Assembly: GCA_964603935.1 (NCBI GenBank)
Contig: CAZRWL010000013.1
Location: 1 to 28,210 of the forward strand
Length of the DNA stretch: 28,210 nt
Reading direction: 5' to 3'
Source: GWB1-37-8 sp964603935
Lineage (GTDB): Bacteria > Patescibacteriota > Microgenomatia > Levybacterales > UBA12049
The position numbers were made by a program, and so were the translations under genes. The first letter of the stretch is position 1. Every line of letters begins with the position of its first letter. The notes beneath the pieces were generated by a model that saw only the letters and a list, made by a program, of their open reading frames with translations, ran no database searches and had not been told where the DNA came from. Of the stretch, positions 6,264 to 13,342 are shown one piece after another.

Positions 6264-8011
6264 TAATCTTCCAATGTGGAAGTGTCGCCAACTGGTAATC
6301 CAAGTTCTTTTGCCTTTAAAACTCTGCGCATAATTTTCCCCGATCTCGTTTTGGGTAATTTATCAATAAACTCTATCTCCCGAGGATAAGCATGCCCTGC
6401 CAGATGTTTTTTAACATAATCCTTTAATTTATTCTTAAGTTCTTCGGTAGGCTTAGCTCCTGCTTTAAGAACAACAAACGCTTTGATTATTGAGCCTCGG
6501 ACTGCGTCGGGTTTACCAATTACTCCTGCTTCAACAACATCCGGATATTCAACCAAAACGCTCTCAACTTCAAATGGCCCCACTCTTTCCCCCATTGTTT
6601 TAATCACATCATCTGCTCGTCCGATAAACCAGAAATAACCGTCTTTATCCTGAAAAGCGCGGTCTCCTGAGATATACCAGCCATGCTTAAAATAAGATTG
6701 ACATTTCTCTTCATTGTTCCAGATGGTTTTCATAAGAGAGGGGACAGTTTCCGGTTTCAATGCCAAGTTACCTTCTTTTCCTTCGGGCAATTCTTTACCC
6801 TGCTCATCTATTATTGCTGCTTTAACTCCGGGCATTGGCCGACCCATAGAACCAGGCTTAATATCCAAAGCTGCATAATTAGCAATGCAAATTCCACCCA
6901 ATTCCGTCTGCCACCAGTTGTCATGAAAAGGCAAACCAAAAGTTTCCAGACTCCACCAAATCGCTTCAGGATTAAGAGGCTCTCCAACACTGCCTAAAAA
7001 TCTCAAAGATGAAAGATTAAAGTCTTTGACATTAATATTTGAACCCATTAACATTCTTACTGCTGTCGGAGCCGTATACCAGACTGTTACTTTGTAATTT
7101 TCTATTATTTCGTACCAGCTTTGCGGGGAAAATCTGCCCTCGTATATCACAGACGTTCCCCCAAGTCCCCAAATCCCCATTATTCCATAGACAACTCCCG
7201 TAACCCAACCCGAATCAGCAGTGCACCAATAAATATCATTTTCTTTCACGTCCAAGGCGAATTTCGTGGTCCAGATTGCCTGTAAAACATCCTGATGAGC
7301 ATGAACAACTCCCTTGGGTTTCCCTGTTGTTCCGGAAGTATAAAGCATATAAGCGAGATCATCCTGCTTCATATGCTCAATTTTGAAATCAGAATCCGCT
7401 TTCTTCATTTCTTTATCAAAGAAAACTATATTTTTCTCTTTTGGCAAAACTACAGCTCCCCGCTCAACAATAACTACTTTTTCTAAATCGGGTAAACTCT
7501 TCCAAATCTTTTCTATACGAGGATATAAAATAGAATTTGTTACAACTACTTTTGCTCCGCTATCTAACAACCTATCCAAAAGGGCAACCTCCTGAAAAGC
7601 AGAAAACAATGTTCCAACAATTGCCCCAAGCTTTAGAATTCCCAAAAAAGCAATATATCTTTCAGGAATAGTCGGAAGAAAGAGAAATACCCGATCTCCC
7701 TTTTGAATACCCTGGGATTTAAGAACATTGGCGAATTTATTGGTAAGTTTTTTTAAATCTGAATAAGTATATTTTTCTTTTTCTCCATTTTGTCCTTCGA
7801 AAAACAATGCGATTTTATTTTTCCTCCTACCAATCGCATGTCTATCGATAACATTGTAAGCCGCATTAAGCATTCCGTCTTTGAAATAATCTATTTCCGA
7901 CTCTGCTTTTTTCCAAGTAAAATTTTTATAGATTTTTTCGTAATTTAATAGATTGGGAGGTTTTTTTAACTTTGAAGTATCCTTATGAATAATATTCACT
8001 GTGCCTTGCAT
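6260..8011 (-). CDS. acsA: Acetyl-CoA synthetase (AMP-forming), AcsA-like
   Basis: Activates acetate, or a related short acid, with ATP and CoA to the acyl-CoA. The 583-residue length and the C-terminal ending (GLPVGDTSTLED) match the AcsA type known from Bacillus. Motifs: the P-loop-like TSGTTGKPKG at 225-234, the DNWWQTELGG acyl/AMP region, the WYISGDRAFQDKDGYFWFIGRADDVIK hinge, and PKTRSGKIMRR with the catalytic lysine K559, the residue that is acetylated for regulation in relatives. It follows greA by 17 bases and probably shares its transcript. The neighbouring upstream operon encodes CoA synthesis, a sensible metabolic partner. Substrate range is not certain. Confidence 0.9.
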   Translation of the reverse strand: MQGTVNIIHKDTSKLKKPPNLLNYEKIYKNFTWKKAESEIDYFKDGMLNAAYNVIDRHAIGRRKNKIALFFEGQNGEKEKYTYSDLKKLTNKFANVLKSQGIQKGDRVFLFLPTIPERYIAFLGILKLGAIVGTLFSAFQEVALLDRLLDSGAKVVVTNSILYPRIEKIWKSLPDLEKVVIVERGAVVLPKEKNIVFFDKEMKKADSDFKIEHMKQDDLAYMLYTSGTTGKPKGVVHAHQDVLQAIWTTKFALDVKENDIYWCTADSGWVTGVVYGIMGIWGLGGTSVIYEGRFSPQSWYEIIENYKVTVWYTAPTAVRMLMGSNINVKDFNLSSLRFLGSVGEPLNPEAIWWSLETFGLPFHDNWWQTELGGICIANYAALDIKPGSMGRPMPGVKAAIIDEQGKELPEGKEGNLALKPETVPSLMKTIWNNEEKCQSYFKHGWYISGDRAFQDKDGYFWFIGRADDVIKTMGERVGPFEVESVLVEYPDVVEAGVIGKPDAVRGSIIKAFVVLKAGAKPTEELKNKLKDYVKKHLAGHAYPREIEFIDKLPKTRSGKIMRRVLKAKELGLPVGDTSTLEDY

Positions 8012-8028
8012 GATATTTTGTCTTCGTA

Positions 8029-8499
8029 TTACTTAACGCTTATAACGGAATAGGTGATTTTGCCGGCGGGGGCTTCGACCTGAACTTTTTCCCCGACTTT
8101 TTTACCAATCAGGACTTTGCCAAGAGGAGATTCGTGTGAGATTTTTTTATTTGTGGGATCCGCCTCCCATTCTCCGACAACCGTAAAAATTTCTTTTTTC
8201 CCATTGGAATGAAGGGTAACTGTTGAACCCAACTTTACCGCATGACCTGGAGACTTAACGTCTCTTATGACAACTGCCTGCTTAAGGATAATTTCCAACT
8301 CATCAATTCTCCCGTCTATAAAAGTCAGCTCTTCCCGCGACGCAACATATTCCGCATTTTCTGACAAATCTCCCATATTCCGGGCCTGACTAACATGTTC
8401 CAAAACACGGGGTCTTTTCACGTTAACAAGCTCGTCATATTCTTTTTTAAGCTCCGCCAAGCCCTCTTTTGTTAAATAAATTTTTTTGTTATTGTCCAT
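8029..8499 (-). CDS. greA: Transcription elongation factor GreA
   Basis: Binds RNA polymerase in the secondary channel and stimulates cleavage of backtracked RNA. The 156-residue protein has the N-terminal coiled coil (residues 1-75, including NMGDLSENAEYVASREELTFIDGRI, which carries the acidic tip) and the C-terminal FKBP-like domain with GSTVTL and ISHESPLGKVLIGKKVGEKVQVEAPAG. The start ATG at 8499 has a good ribosome binding site, AGGAGT, at 8505-8510. Unlike most promoter-proximal genes here, it has a real 5' leader of about 50 bases with a hairpin. acsA follows in the same direction. Confidence 0.97.
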   Translation of the reverse strand: MDNNKKIYLTKEGLAELKKEYDELVNVKRPRVLEHVSQARNMGDLSENAEYVASREELTFIDGRIDELEIILKQAVVIRDVKSPGHAVKLGSTVTLHSNGKKEIFTVVGEWEADPTNKKISHESPLGKVLIGKKVGEKVQVEAPAGKITYSVISVK

Positions 8500-8521
8500 T
8501 TTAAACTCCTAACAACAATAA

Positions 8522-8547
8522 ATCCCTCTGTTGATTAATTGAGGGAT
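8522..8547 (-). promoter_or_regulatory. Hairpin in the greA leader
   Basis: Arms ATCCCTC and GAGGGAT, 7 base pairs with a 12-base loop, starting within a few bases of the predicted 5' end of the greA mRNA. It may stabilise the 5' end or act in control of greA. No T-run follows on the minus strand, so it is not an ordinary terminator. Confidence 0.6.
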
Positions 8548-8556
8548 AGTAGAGAA

Positions 8557-8585
8557 AATATATAGGAAATACGAAATTTTGTCAA
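8557..8585 (-). promoter_or_regulatory. Promoter of greA-acsA
   Basis: Minus-strand TTGACA (8580-8585), 17-base spacer, TATATT (8557-8562). Start of transcription is expected near 8550, giving a leader of about 50 bases before the greA ATG. Confidence 0.88.
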
Positions 8586-8597
8586 TAACCTCTAGTA

Positions 8598-9602
8598 CTA
8601 TATCTCAAACCCATCAACCAAACCATGAGCAATCTTCTTAATCCCTTCCGAAACTTCTATTCTTACTAATCCCACATTGGGTTGACCATAATATATAACG
8701 GCAGCTAAAGGAGCTGCCAAAATTAAAGGCAAAACTGCAAGATCTTCTTCCCCTTTTATCTTTAAGATTATCCTTTGGCCGAAATCGGATTTAAAAATAT
8801 TTATAACTTTTGAAAAAAGGTCGGAAGTTATATGTCCTGCCGGATTATTTGCGGTTATAATTTCTTCATCCCCGGAAAAACCCAGCTCTGAAAAAGAGGT
8901 AAATTTTGCTTCCCTTGCTATCTTAAAATCAACTACTGAAACATTTTGCTTAATGAAGTTTTCATTAAAGTTTCCGGTCGTAACATCTCCAACTGTAATT
9001 ACTAAATTATTTCTATCTACAGACAGCTTCTTTCCGTCTCTTATTATCTCTCCGAATGGTTTTTGAAATTCTTTTCTTAAATTTTCAGGAAGAATTAGAT
9101 CTTTTCCAAACCATAATGGACTCACATAAAGCTTGCCTTCCCTGCTTATTTGGCCGGCTCTAATTCTTTGAGACGATATTATTTTTCCGTCTTCTGATAA
9201 AACTTGCGGCGCGATAATAATATCTAACTTACTAAGTCCTAGTTCTTCTCTTTTTTGATTAATAATTTCCGCACCTTTTTTTGAATCCTCTGAAACAACA
9301 ATCGTATCAATCTTTAAAATCCTATCAAGTGTCGGTCCAAACAAATCATTTATTTCAACTATTTCCACTTTATCCAAAACGCCCTCCGCTTTCACAAACT
9401 CTAAAACCGCCCGTTTTCTTTTTTCAAATTCTTCAAATTGCTTCAAACTTCTATCTTCTACCTTCCATCTTCGCACAAATTTATCGCTGGTTAATCCAAT
9501 GATAACTTCTTTTCCTACGGAACAAGCAAGTCTCAAAAATGTTTCGTGTCCTTTGTGAAGATGATCAAACGTCCCCCCGCAAACAACTAAATTATCGGTC
9601 AT
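8598..9602 (-). CDS. Bifunctional CoA synthase, archaeal type: phosphopantetheine adenylyltransferase fused to GTP-dependent dephospho-CoA kinase (DUF359)
   Basis: Predicted to carry out the last two steps of CoA synthesis. Residues 1-155 form an archaeal/eukaryotic-type phosphopantetheine adenylyltransferase: GGTFDHLHKGHE with HKGH at 16-19, and ISSQRIR at 142-148 (relatives usually have ISSTR; here Thr is replaced by Gln). Residues 165-334 match DUF359, the archaeal GTP-dependent dephospho-CoA kinase: VGDVTTGNF (204-212), VVDFKIARE, NNPAGHIT, KGEEDLAVLP (283-292) and YGQPNVGLV (305-313). No bacterial CoaD or CoaE is seen nearby. The ATG at 9602 overlaps the end of the solute-binding protein gene by 11 bases, so the two are one operon. 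Confidence is high for both domains; activity is inference. Confidence 0.92.
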   Translation of the reverse strand: MTDNLVVCGGTFDHLHKGHETFLRLACSVGKEVIIGLTSDKFVRRWKVEDRSLKQFEEFEKRKRAVLEFVKAEGVLDKVEIVEINDLFGPTLDRILKIDTIVVSEDSKKGAEIINQKREELGLSKLDIIIAPQVLSEDGKIISSQRIRAGQISREGKLYVSPLWFGKDLILPENLRKEFQKPFGEIIRDGKKLSVDRNNLVITVGDVTTGNFNENFIKQNVSVVDFKIAREAKFTSFSELGFSGDEEIITANNPAGHITSDLFSKVINIFKSDFGQRIILKIKGEEDLAVLPLILAAPLAAVIYYGQPNVGLVRIEVSEGIKKIAHGLVDGFEI

Positions 9603-10941
9603 AGTCTTGCAGAACTTGAGCTACGCCTTGAGAAAGAGTTTCAGCTGCTGCCTCCACAGATGTACCTTTCAATATAGAATCCACTGCATTATTCAGATGA
9701 TTATTCATCTTGGAATTTAATCCATTATCATACGTTCCATCTACAAAAAAAGAGGAAACCGCAAACGGAGCGCTTGCGGCAAAAGGATAAATAGCAGAAT
9801 TTCTCAAACTATCCGCAAGGTCAATTCTTGCGTATGGGCCTTTAAATAATTTTTGGGTTACTTCTTTTCGCGTTAAATATTTCAAGAAAATAAACGCTTC
9901 TTTTTGATTCTTGCTTTTGCTGTCAACTCCTTCCGCCCAATAAGACGCTATTGTTGCGTTTTGACCCGGCAAATTTGGCACAGGATAAATGCTGAAAGAA
10001 AGATTTGGATTAATAGATTTTATTACAGCGTAATCTTGGGAATAGCCAAAATACATGGCAAGGCTGCCCGACGCAAATGCTTTAATTGATTGATCCATCG
10101 TATCATCCCAAACATTACCGGGAGGAAGCGCAAAAGAAGAATAAAATGTTAATGCGTCAGCTGCGGCCTGAAGATTTGAAGAAATATTCTGAAGATCAAC
10201 CCCGTTTTGAACAAAAAGCAACGATATTATGTCCGGCGCGTGGGTAATATTGCCATAAGTTCCCATTGCCGCTCCAGCCGTTTTAATCTTGTTGTCCTCA
10301 TCCTTAACAGTTAACTGCCTTGAATAATTCATAAAGTCTATCCAGGAAGCAGGCGGAGTTAAACCTGCCGCCTCAAAAATATCATTATTGACATAGAGAT
10401 TCAGAGTATCTATTTGCAAGGGAACCCCGTAAATCGCACCATTTCTTATCAAATCGCTTTTGGCAACAGGATAATAACTTGCAGTGAAATCTTCTTTTGC
10501 AATCACATTCTGCGGAAGAGGAGACAGAATGTCTGACAATTGAGCCGTCCATGAATTATGAAATTTAAAAATATCAGGTCCGTTTCCATTGTTTGATCTT
10601 GCCATCAATCTTTCTCGATATTCCTTTATGTTTTGCTTGAAATAAGTTATTTTAATGTTTGGATTTTCTTTTTCAAAATCAGCAATTATTGGAGCTACCA
10701 CTAATTCATCCTCTTGTAATCCCCAATACGTAAGCGTAATATTATTCATTTTTGTCTGAAAAAATTTGGGCAAAACAAAATTAAGAAGCATAAAAATAAC
10801 CGCCGAAACAACAGCGATTCCCAATAATATTTTTACAATCTTGAAGAATTTTGAAGGAGGATGCGCAAGCGGACTGTTCACTGGAACTTCCGGCTGTTTG
10901 GCTATTTCAGAAGGGCTTTGGAAAATTGTGTTTTCATCCAT
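9592..10941 (-). CDS. Membrane-anchored family 1 extracellular solute-binding protein
   Basis: Binding-protein component of a sugar-type ABC importer, or an orphan sensor/receptor. The first 35 residues are polar and proline-rich, followed by one membrane segment at about 37-58 (KILLGIAVVSAVIFMLLNFVL). There is no lipobox cysteine, so it is held by this uncleaved helix with the rest outside. The periplasmic-binding fold starts with ITLTYWGLQEDELVVAPIIADFEKENPNIKITY and contains GNGPDIFKFHNSWTAQL and YGVPLQIDTLNLYVNNDIFEAAGL, typical of MalE/UgpB-like proteins. No permease or ATPase gene is nearby. It is the first gene of an operon with the CoA synthase, behind a good promoter. Confidence 0.9.
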   Translation of the reverse strand: MDENTIFQSPSEIAKQPEVPVNSPLAHPPSKFFKIVKILLGIAVVSAVIFMLLNFVLPKFFQTKMNNITLTYWGLQEDELVVAPIIADFEKENPNIKITYFKQNIKEYRERLMARSNNGNGPDIFKFHNSWTAQLSDILSPLPQNVIAKEDFTASYYPVAKSDLIRNGAIYGVPLQIDTLNLYVNNDIFEAAGLTPPASWIDFMNYSRQLTVKDEDNKIKTAGAAMGTYGNITHAPDIISLLFVQNGVDLQNISSNLQAAADALTFYSSFALPPGNVWDDTMDQSIKAFASGSLAMYFGYSQDYAVIKSINPNLSFSIYPVPNLPGQNATIASYWAEGVDSKSKNQKEAFIFLKYLTRKEVTQKLFKGPYARIDLADSLRNSAIYPFAASAPFAVSSFFVDGTYDNGLNSKMNNHLNNAVDSILKGTSVEAAAETLSQGVAQVLQDYDR

Positions 10942-10960
10942 AATCTACATCTAGTATAAT
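10931..10960 (+). promoter_or_regulatory. Probable promoter of the VanW-tsaD operon
   Basis: TATAAT at 10955-10960 with a weak TTTTCA (10931-10936) 18 bases upstream. Start of transcription would be near 10967, with a leader of about 23 bases and no ribosome binding site. The -35 falls inside the first codons of the divergent gene. Confidence 0.55.
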
Positions 10961-10981
10961 AGTCCATACTCAATATATCAA
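10953..10981 (-). promoter_or_regulatory. Promoter of the solute-binding protein/CoA synthase operon
   Basis: Minus-strand TTGATA (10976-10981), 17-base spacer, TATACT (10953-10958). Eleven bases separate the -10 box from the ATG at 10941, so the leader is about 5 bases. The -10 box overlaps that of the divergent VanW-like gene. Confidence 0.8.
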
Positions 10982-10989
10982 ATCAAACA

Positions 10990-12411
10990 ATGAAAAAACT
11001 ATCTCTAAAAAAGAGGATTTCCATGCAAATTTTCAAATCATTCTTCTGGTTTGTGACAGGGGCAATGCTAGCACTTTTTCTATTAACAAGTTTTACGTTT
11101 ATTATTTTTGAAAAAATAAATACCAATGTTGCTTACCCCGGCATTATGGTTGAGAATATAGATCTGGGAAGAAAAACCGAGAAAGAGATATACGAAATAT
11201 TTACAAAGAGAAATGAAAATATAGCTGATACGCAATTTACTTTTCAAAACGGAGAAGATGCGACAACAATTTCAGCCACAGGGCTTAATTTCGGATACGA
11301 TCAGGGTCTCATTGCAAAACAAGCGATAAGCTTGGGCAGATCGGATAATTTCCTTTCCAATGTCAGTCTTGTTTTTCAGGCATACGTAAACGGACTTACG
11401 CTTAAACCTGCGTATCATTACTCCGATAGCAATCTTCAAAAATTTCTAGCCCCTTTTGTAAATAAAATCAATAAGGACCCTCTTGATGCAGTTTTTAGCT
11501 TTCAAAACGGAAAAGTTACGGCATTTAAACCTTCCGAAGAAGGACAAGTTGTTGATATCGAAAAAATAAAAATAAACTTAAATTCTCAATTTCAAAAAAT
11601 AGTATCCCAACAGAAGCCTCAGGAAATAATTATTCCTGTTGAAATTCGAATTCTTACGCCTAAAATAACTACAGACAAAGCAAATAATTTGGGAATAAAA
11701 GAACTCATTGGGACAGGAACTTCTCTTTTTGCTCACTCAATACCAAGCCGTATCTTCAATGTAACTCTTGCCGCATCCCGCATAAACGGCGCGTTAATTG
11801 CCCCCAACGAAACATTCTCTTTTAATAAAGCACTGGGAGACGTATCTTCTTTTACGGGATACAAACAGGCATACATTATACAAAACGGCAAAACAGTGCT
11901 TGGCGACGGAGGCGGTGTCTGTCAGGTTTCAACGACTTTTTTTCGGGCGATTCTGAACTCCGGACTTCCGATTGTAGAAAGACATGCTCATGCATACAGA
12001 GTTGGCTATTATGAACAGGACGGTCTGCCCGGTTTGGACGCAACCATCTATGTTCCAAGCGTTGACCTAAAATTCAAAAATGATACGGATAATTATATAC
12101 TCGCACAAACTCAGATAGATCCGGTATCACAACAGCTTTCAGTCTTTTTATACGGAACTTCCGATGAGAGAACAACTAGCATAACCAAGCCTGTTATTAC
12201 CAATCGAATTCCGGCACCAGCGGATTTGTATCAAGACGATCCGACTCTGCCACAAGGAGTTGTAAAGCAAATAGATTTCAAAGCAGAGGGATCAAAGGTT
12301 TCTTTCTCAAGGGAAGTAACAAAAGACGGCAAAAAAATTATATCCGAGAACTTTATCTCAAATTACGCTCCATGGCAATCGATATTCCTTCGAGGAACGA
12401 AGGAAAATTAA
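10990..12411 (+). CDS. VanW-family cell-envelope protein
   Basis: Predicted outward-facing, membrane-anchored cell-wall protein. A basic N-terminus precedes one membrane helix at about 17-38. Residues 50-200 resemble the peptidoglycan-binding YoaR-type repeats found next to VanW (VENIDLGRKTEKEIYEIF; AVFSFQNGKVTAFKPSEEGQVVDIEKI). The VanW domain follows at about 240-370 with SRINGALIAPNETFSFNKALG and the signature GDGGGVCQVSTTFFRA (residues 305-320). The final 50 residues look like a small beta domain of the G5 type (QIDFKAEGSKVSFSREV). VanW was first seen in vancomycin-resistance clusters, but its biochemical role is unsettled. It opens an operon with overlapping genes through 15138. Confidence 0.9.
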   Translation: MKKLSLKKRISMQIFKSFFWFVTGAMLALFLLTSFTFIIFEKINTNVAYPGIMVENIDLGRKTEKEIYEIFTKRNENIADTQFTFQNGEDATTISATGLNFGYDQGLIAKQAISLGRSDNFLSNVSLVFQAYVNGLTLKPAYHYSDSNLQKFLAPFVNKINKDPLDAVFSFQNGKVTAFKPSEEGQVVDIEKIKINLNSQFQKIVSQQKPQEIIIPVEIRILTPKITTDKANNLGIKELIGTGTSLFAHSIPSRIFNVTLAASRINGALIAPNETFSFNKALGDVSSFTGYKQAYIIQNGKTVLGDGGGVCQVSTTFFRAILNSGLPIVERHAHAYRVGYYEQDGLPGLDATIYVPSVDLKFKNDTDNYILAQTQIDPVSQQLSVFLYGTSDERTTSITKPVITNRIPAPADLYQDDPTLPQGVVKQIDFKAEGSKVSFSREVTKDGKKIISENFISNYAPWQSIFLRGTKEN

Positions 12412-12416
12412 AAATT

Positions 12417-12890
12417 ATGAAAAAAATATTAAACATAAAGGAGGCGATTGAAATTGCGCAGGAAATTAAAAAAAAGAATAAGTCGATTGTTGTGGCTGGT
12501 GGTTTTTTTGACATCTTACATCTAGGCCACATTAAATTTTTGGAAAATGCAAAAAAACAGGGGGACTATCTTTTTGTATTATTGGAGGATGATAAAAAAG
12601 CAAAAGAAAAGAAAGGTAAAGAAAGACCAATAAATCCCCAAAAAATCCGTGCAAAAATCTTATCAGCCCTCCAAAGCGTAGCTTATGTAATTACACTAAA
12701 AAATATGACAAATAATGGCTGTTATGATAAAATCATAACTCAAATAGCGCCAAATATAATTGCGGCAACAAATCCCGATCCGTATATAAGACATAAAAAT
12801 AGACAGGCGAAATTAGTTCAGGGAAAAGTCGCGTATGTTATCCGAAGAATTCGCAATTATTCAACAACTCAATTATCCAAACTTATATGA
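12417..12890 (+). CDS. Cytidylyltransferase-like nucleotidyltransferase (HxGH family)
   Basis: Transfers a nucleotide to a phosphorylated small molecule; the substrate is not evident. With the ATG at 12417 the protein has 157 residues. I prefer this start because the longer frame from 12372 runs 40 bases into the VanW-like gene and adds residues foreign to the family. The Rossmann-type core has VVAGGFFDILHLGHIKFLENAKKQGDYLFV with HLGH at 35-38, as in RfaE/GlmU-like and glycerol-3-phosphate cytidylyltransferases, and a C-terminal YSTTQL in place of ISSTR. The insert KAKEKKGKERPINPQKIRAKIL fits the HldE/TagD style. The stop overlaps the next ATG by 4 bases (ATGA). The cell-envelope setting suggests a role in activating a wall or lipid precursor, which is inference. 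Confidence 0.82.
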   Translation: MKKILNIKEAIEIAQEIKKKNKSIVVAGGFFDILHLGHIKFLENAKKQGDYLFVLLEDDKKAKEKKGKERPINPQKIRAKILSALQSVAYVITLKNMTNNGCYDKIITQIAPNIIAATNPDPYIRHKNRQAKLVQGKVAYVIRRIRNYSTTQLSKLI

Positions 12891-13342
12891 AAAAAGTTCT
12901 TTTAGCTTTTGCATTACTTCTGATTTTGACTTTCGGAATGGTTTTTGCGCAAAATAAGCTCAAAACAAAACCAACAGCTGCAATAAATAACCGCATTTTC
13001 GAATTAGATATTGCTGACTCGCAAAAAGAAAGAGAGGTAGGTTTATCTGAAACAGAGTCTCTTTCCGAAAATCAAGGAATGATCTTTATTTTCGATAAAC
13101 CCGGTTATTATTCTTTTTGGATGAAAAACATGAAATTCCCTATTGACATAATCTATATCAATAAAGACACCATCGTTACGATAAAAAATAATGTTAAGCC
13201 TCCAAAGGACAATAAGGAAAGTCCGATTATTTATGCTCCGACAGCGCTTGCAGACAGAGTTCTGGAAATTCAGGCAGGTCTTTCCGAAAAGTACAATTTC
13301 AAAAACGGCGACAAGGTACAATATGAAAATCTTAGCAATTGA
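12887..13342 (+). CDS. DUF192-family exported protein
   Basis: Function unknown. The 151-residue protein starts with a signal peptide or anchor (KKVLLAFALLLILTFGMVFA), then a DUF192 domain: GLSETESLSENQGMIFIFDKPGYYSFWMKNMKFPIDIIYI and RVLEIQAGLSEKYNFKNGD. DUF192 is a small beta-barrel domain found in many bacteria and archaea, usually exported. It is translationally coupled to the nucleotidyltransferase upstream (4-base overlap), and its end overlaps tsaD by 20 bases. Confidence 0.9.
   Translation: MKKVLLAFALLLILTFGMVFAQNKLKTKPTAAINNRIFELDIADSQKEREVGLSETESLSENQGMIFIFDKPGYYSFWMKNMKFPIDIIYINKDTIVTIKNNVKPPKDNKESPIIYAPTALADRVLEIQAGLSEKYNFKNGDKVQYENLSN

Noticed and set aside
12372..12416. Upstream extension of the HxGH nucleotidyltransferase (start at 12372)
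   Set aside because: It runs through the end of the VanW-like gene in another frame and adds residues with no family counterpart; the ATG at 12417 lies just after the VanW stop.
13191..13322. Upstream extension of tsaD (44 extra residues)
   Set aside because: This is the shadow of the DUF192 gene. TsaD proteins begin with the MKILAIETSCDET block at 13323.
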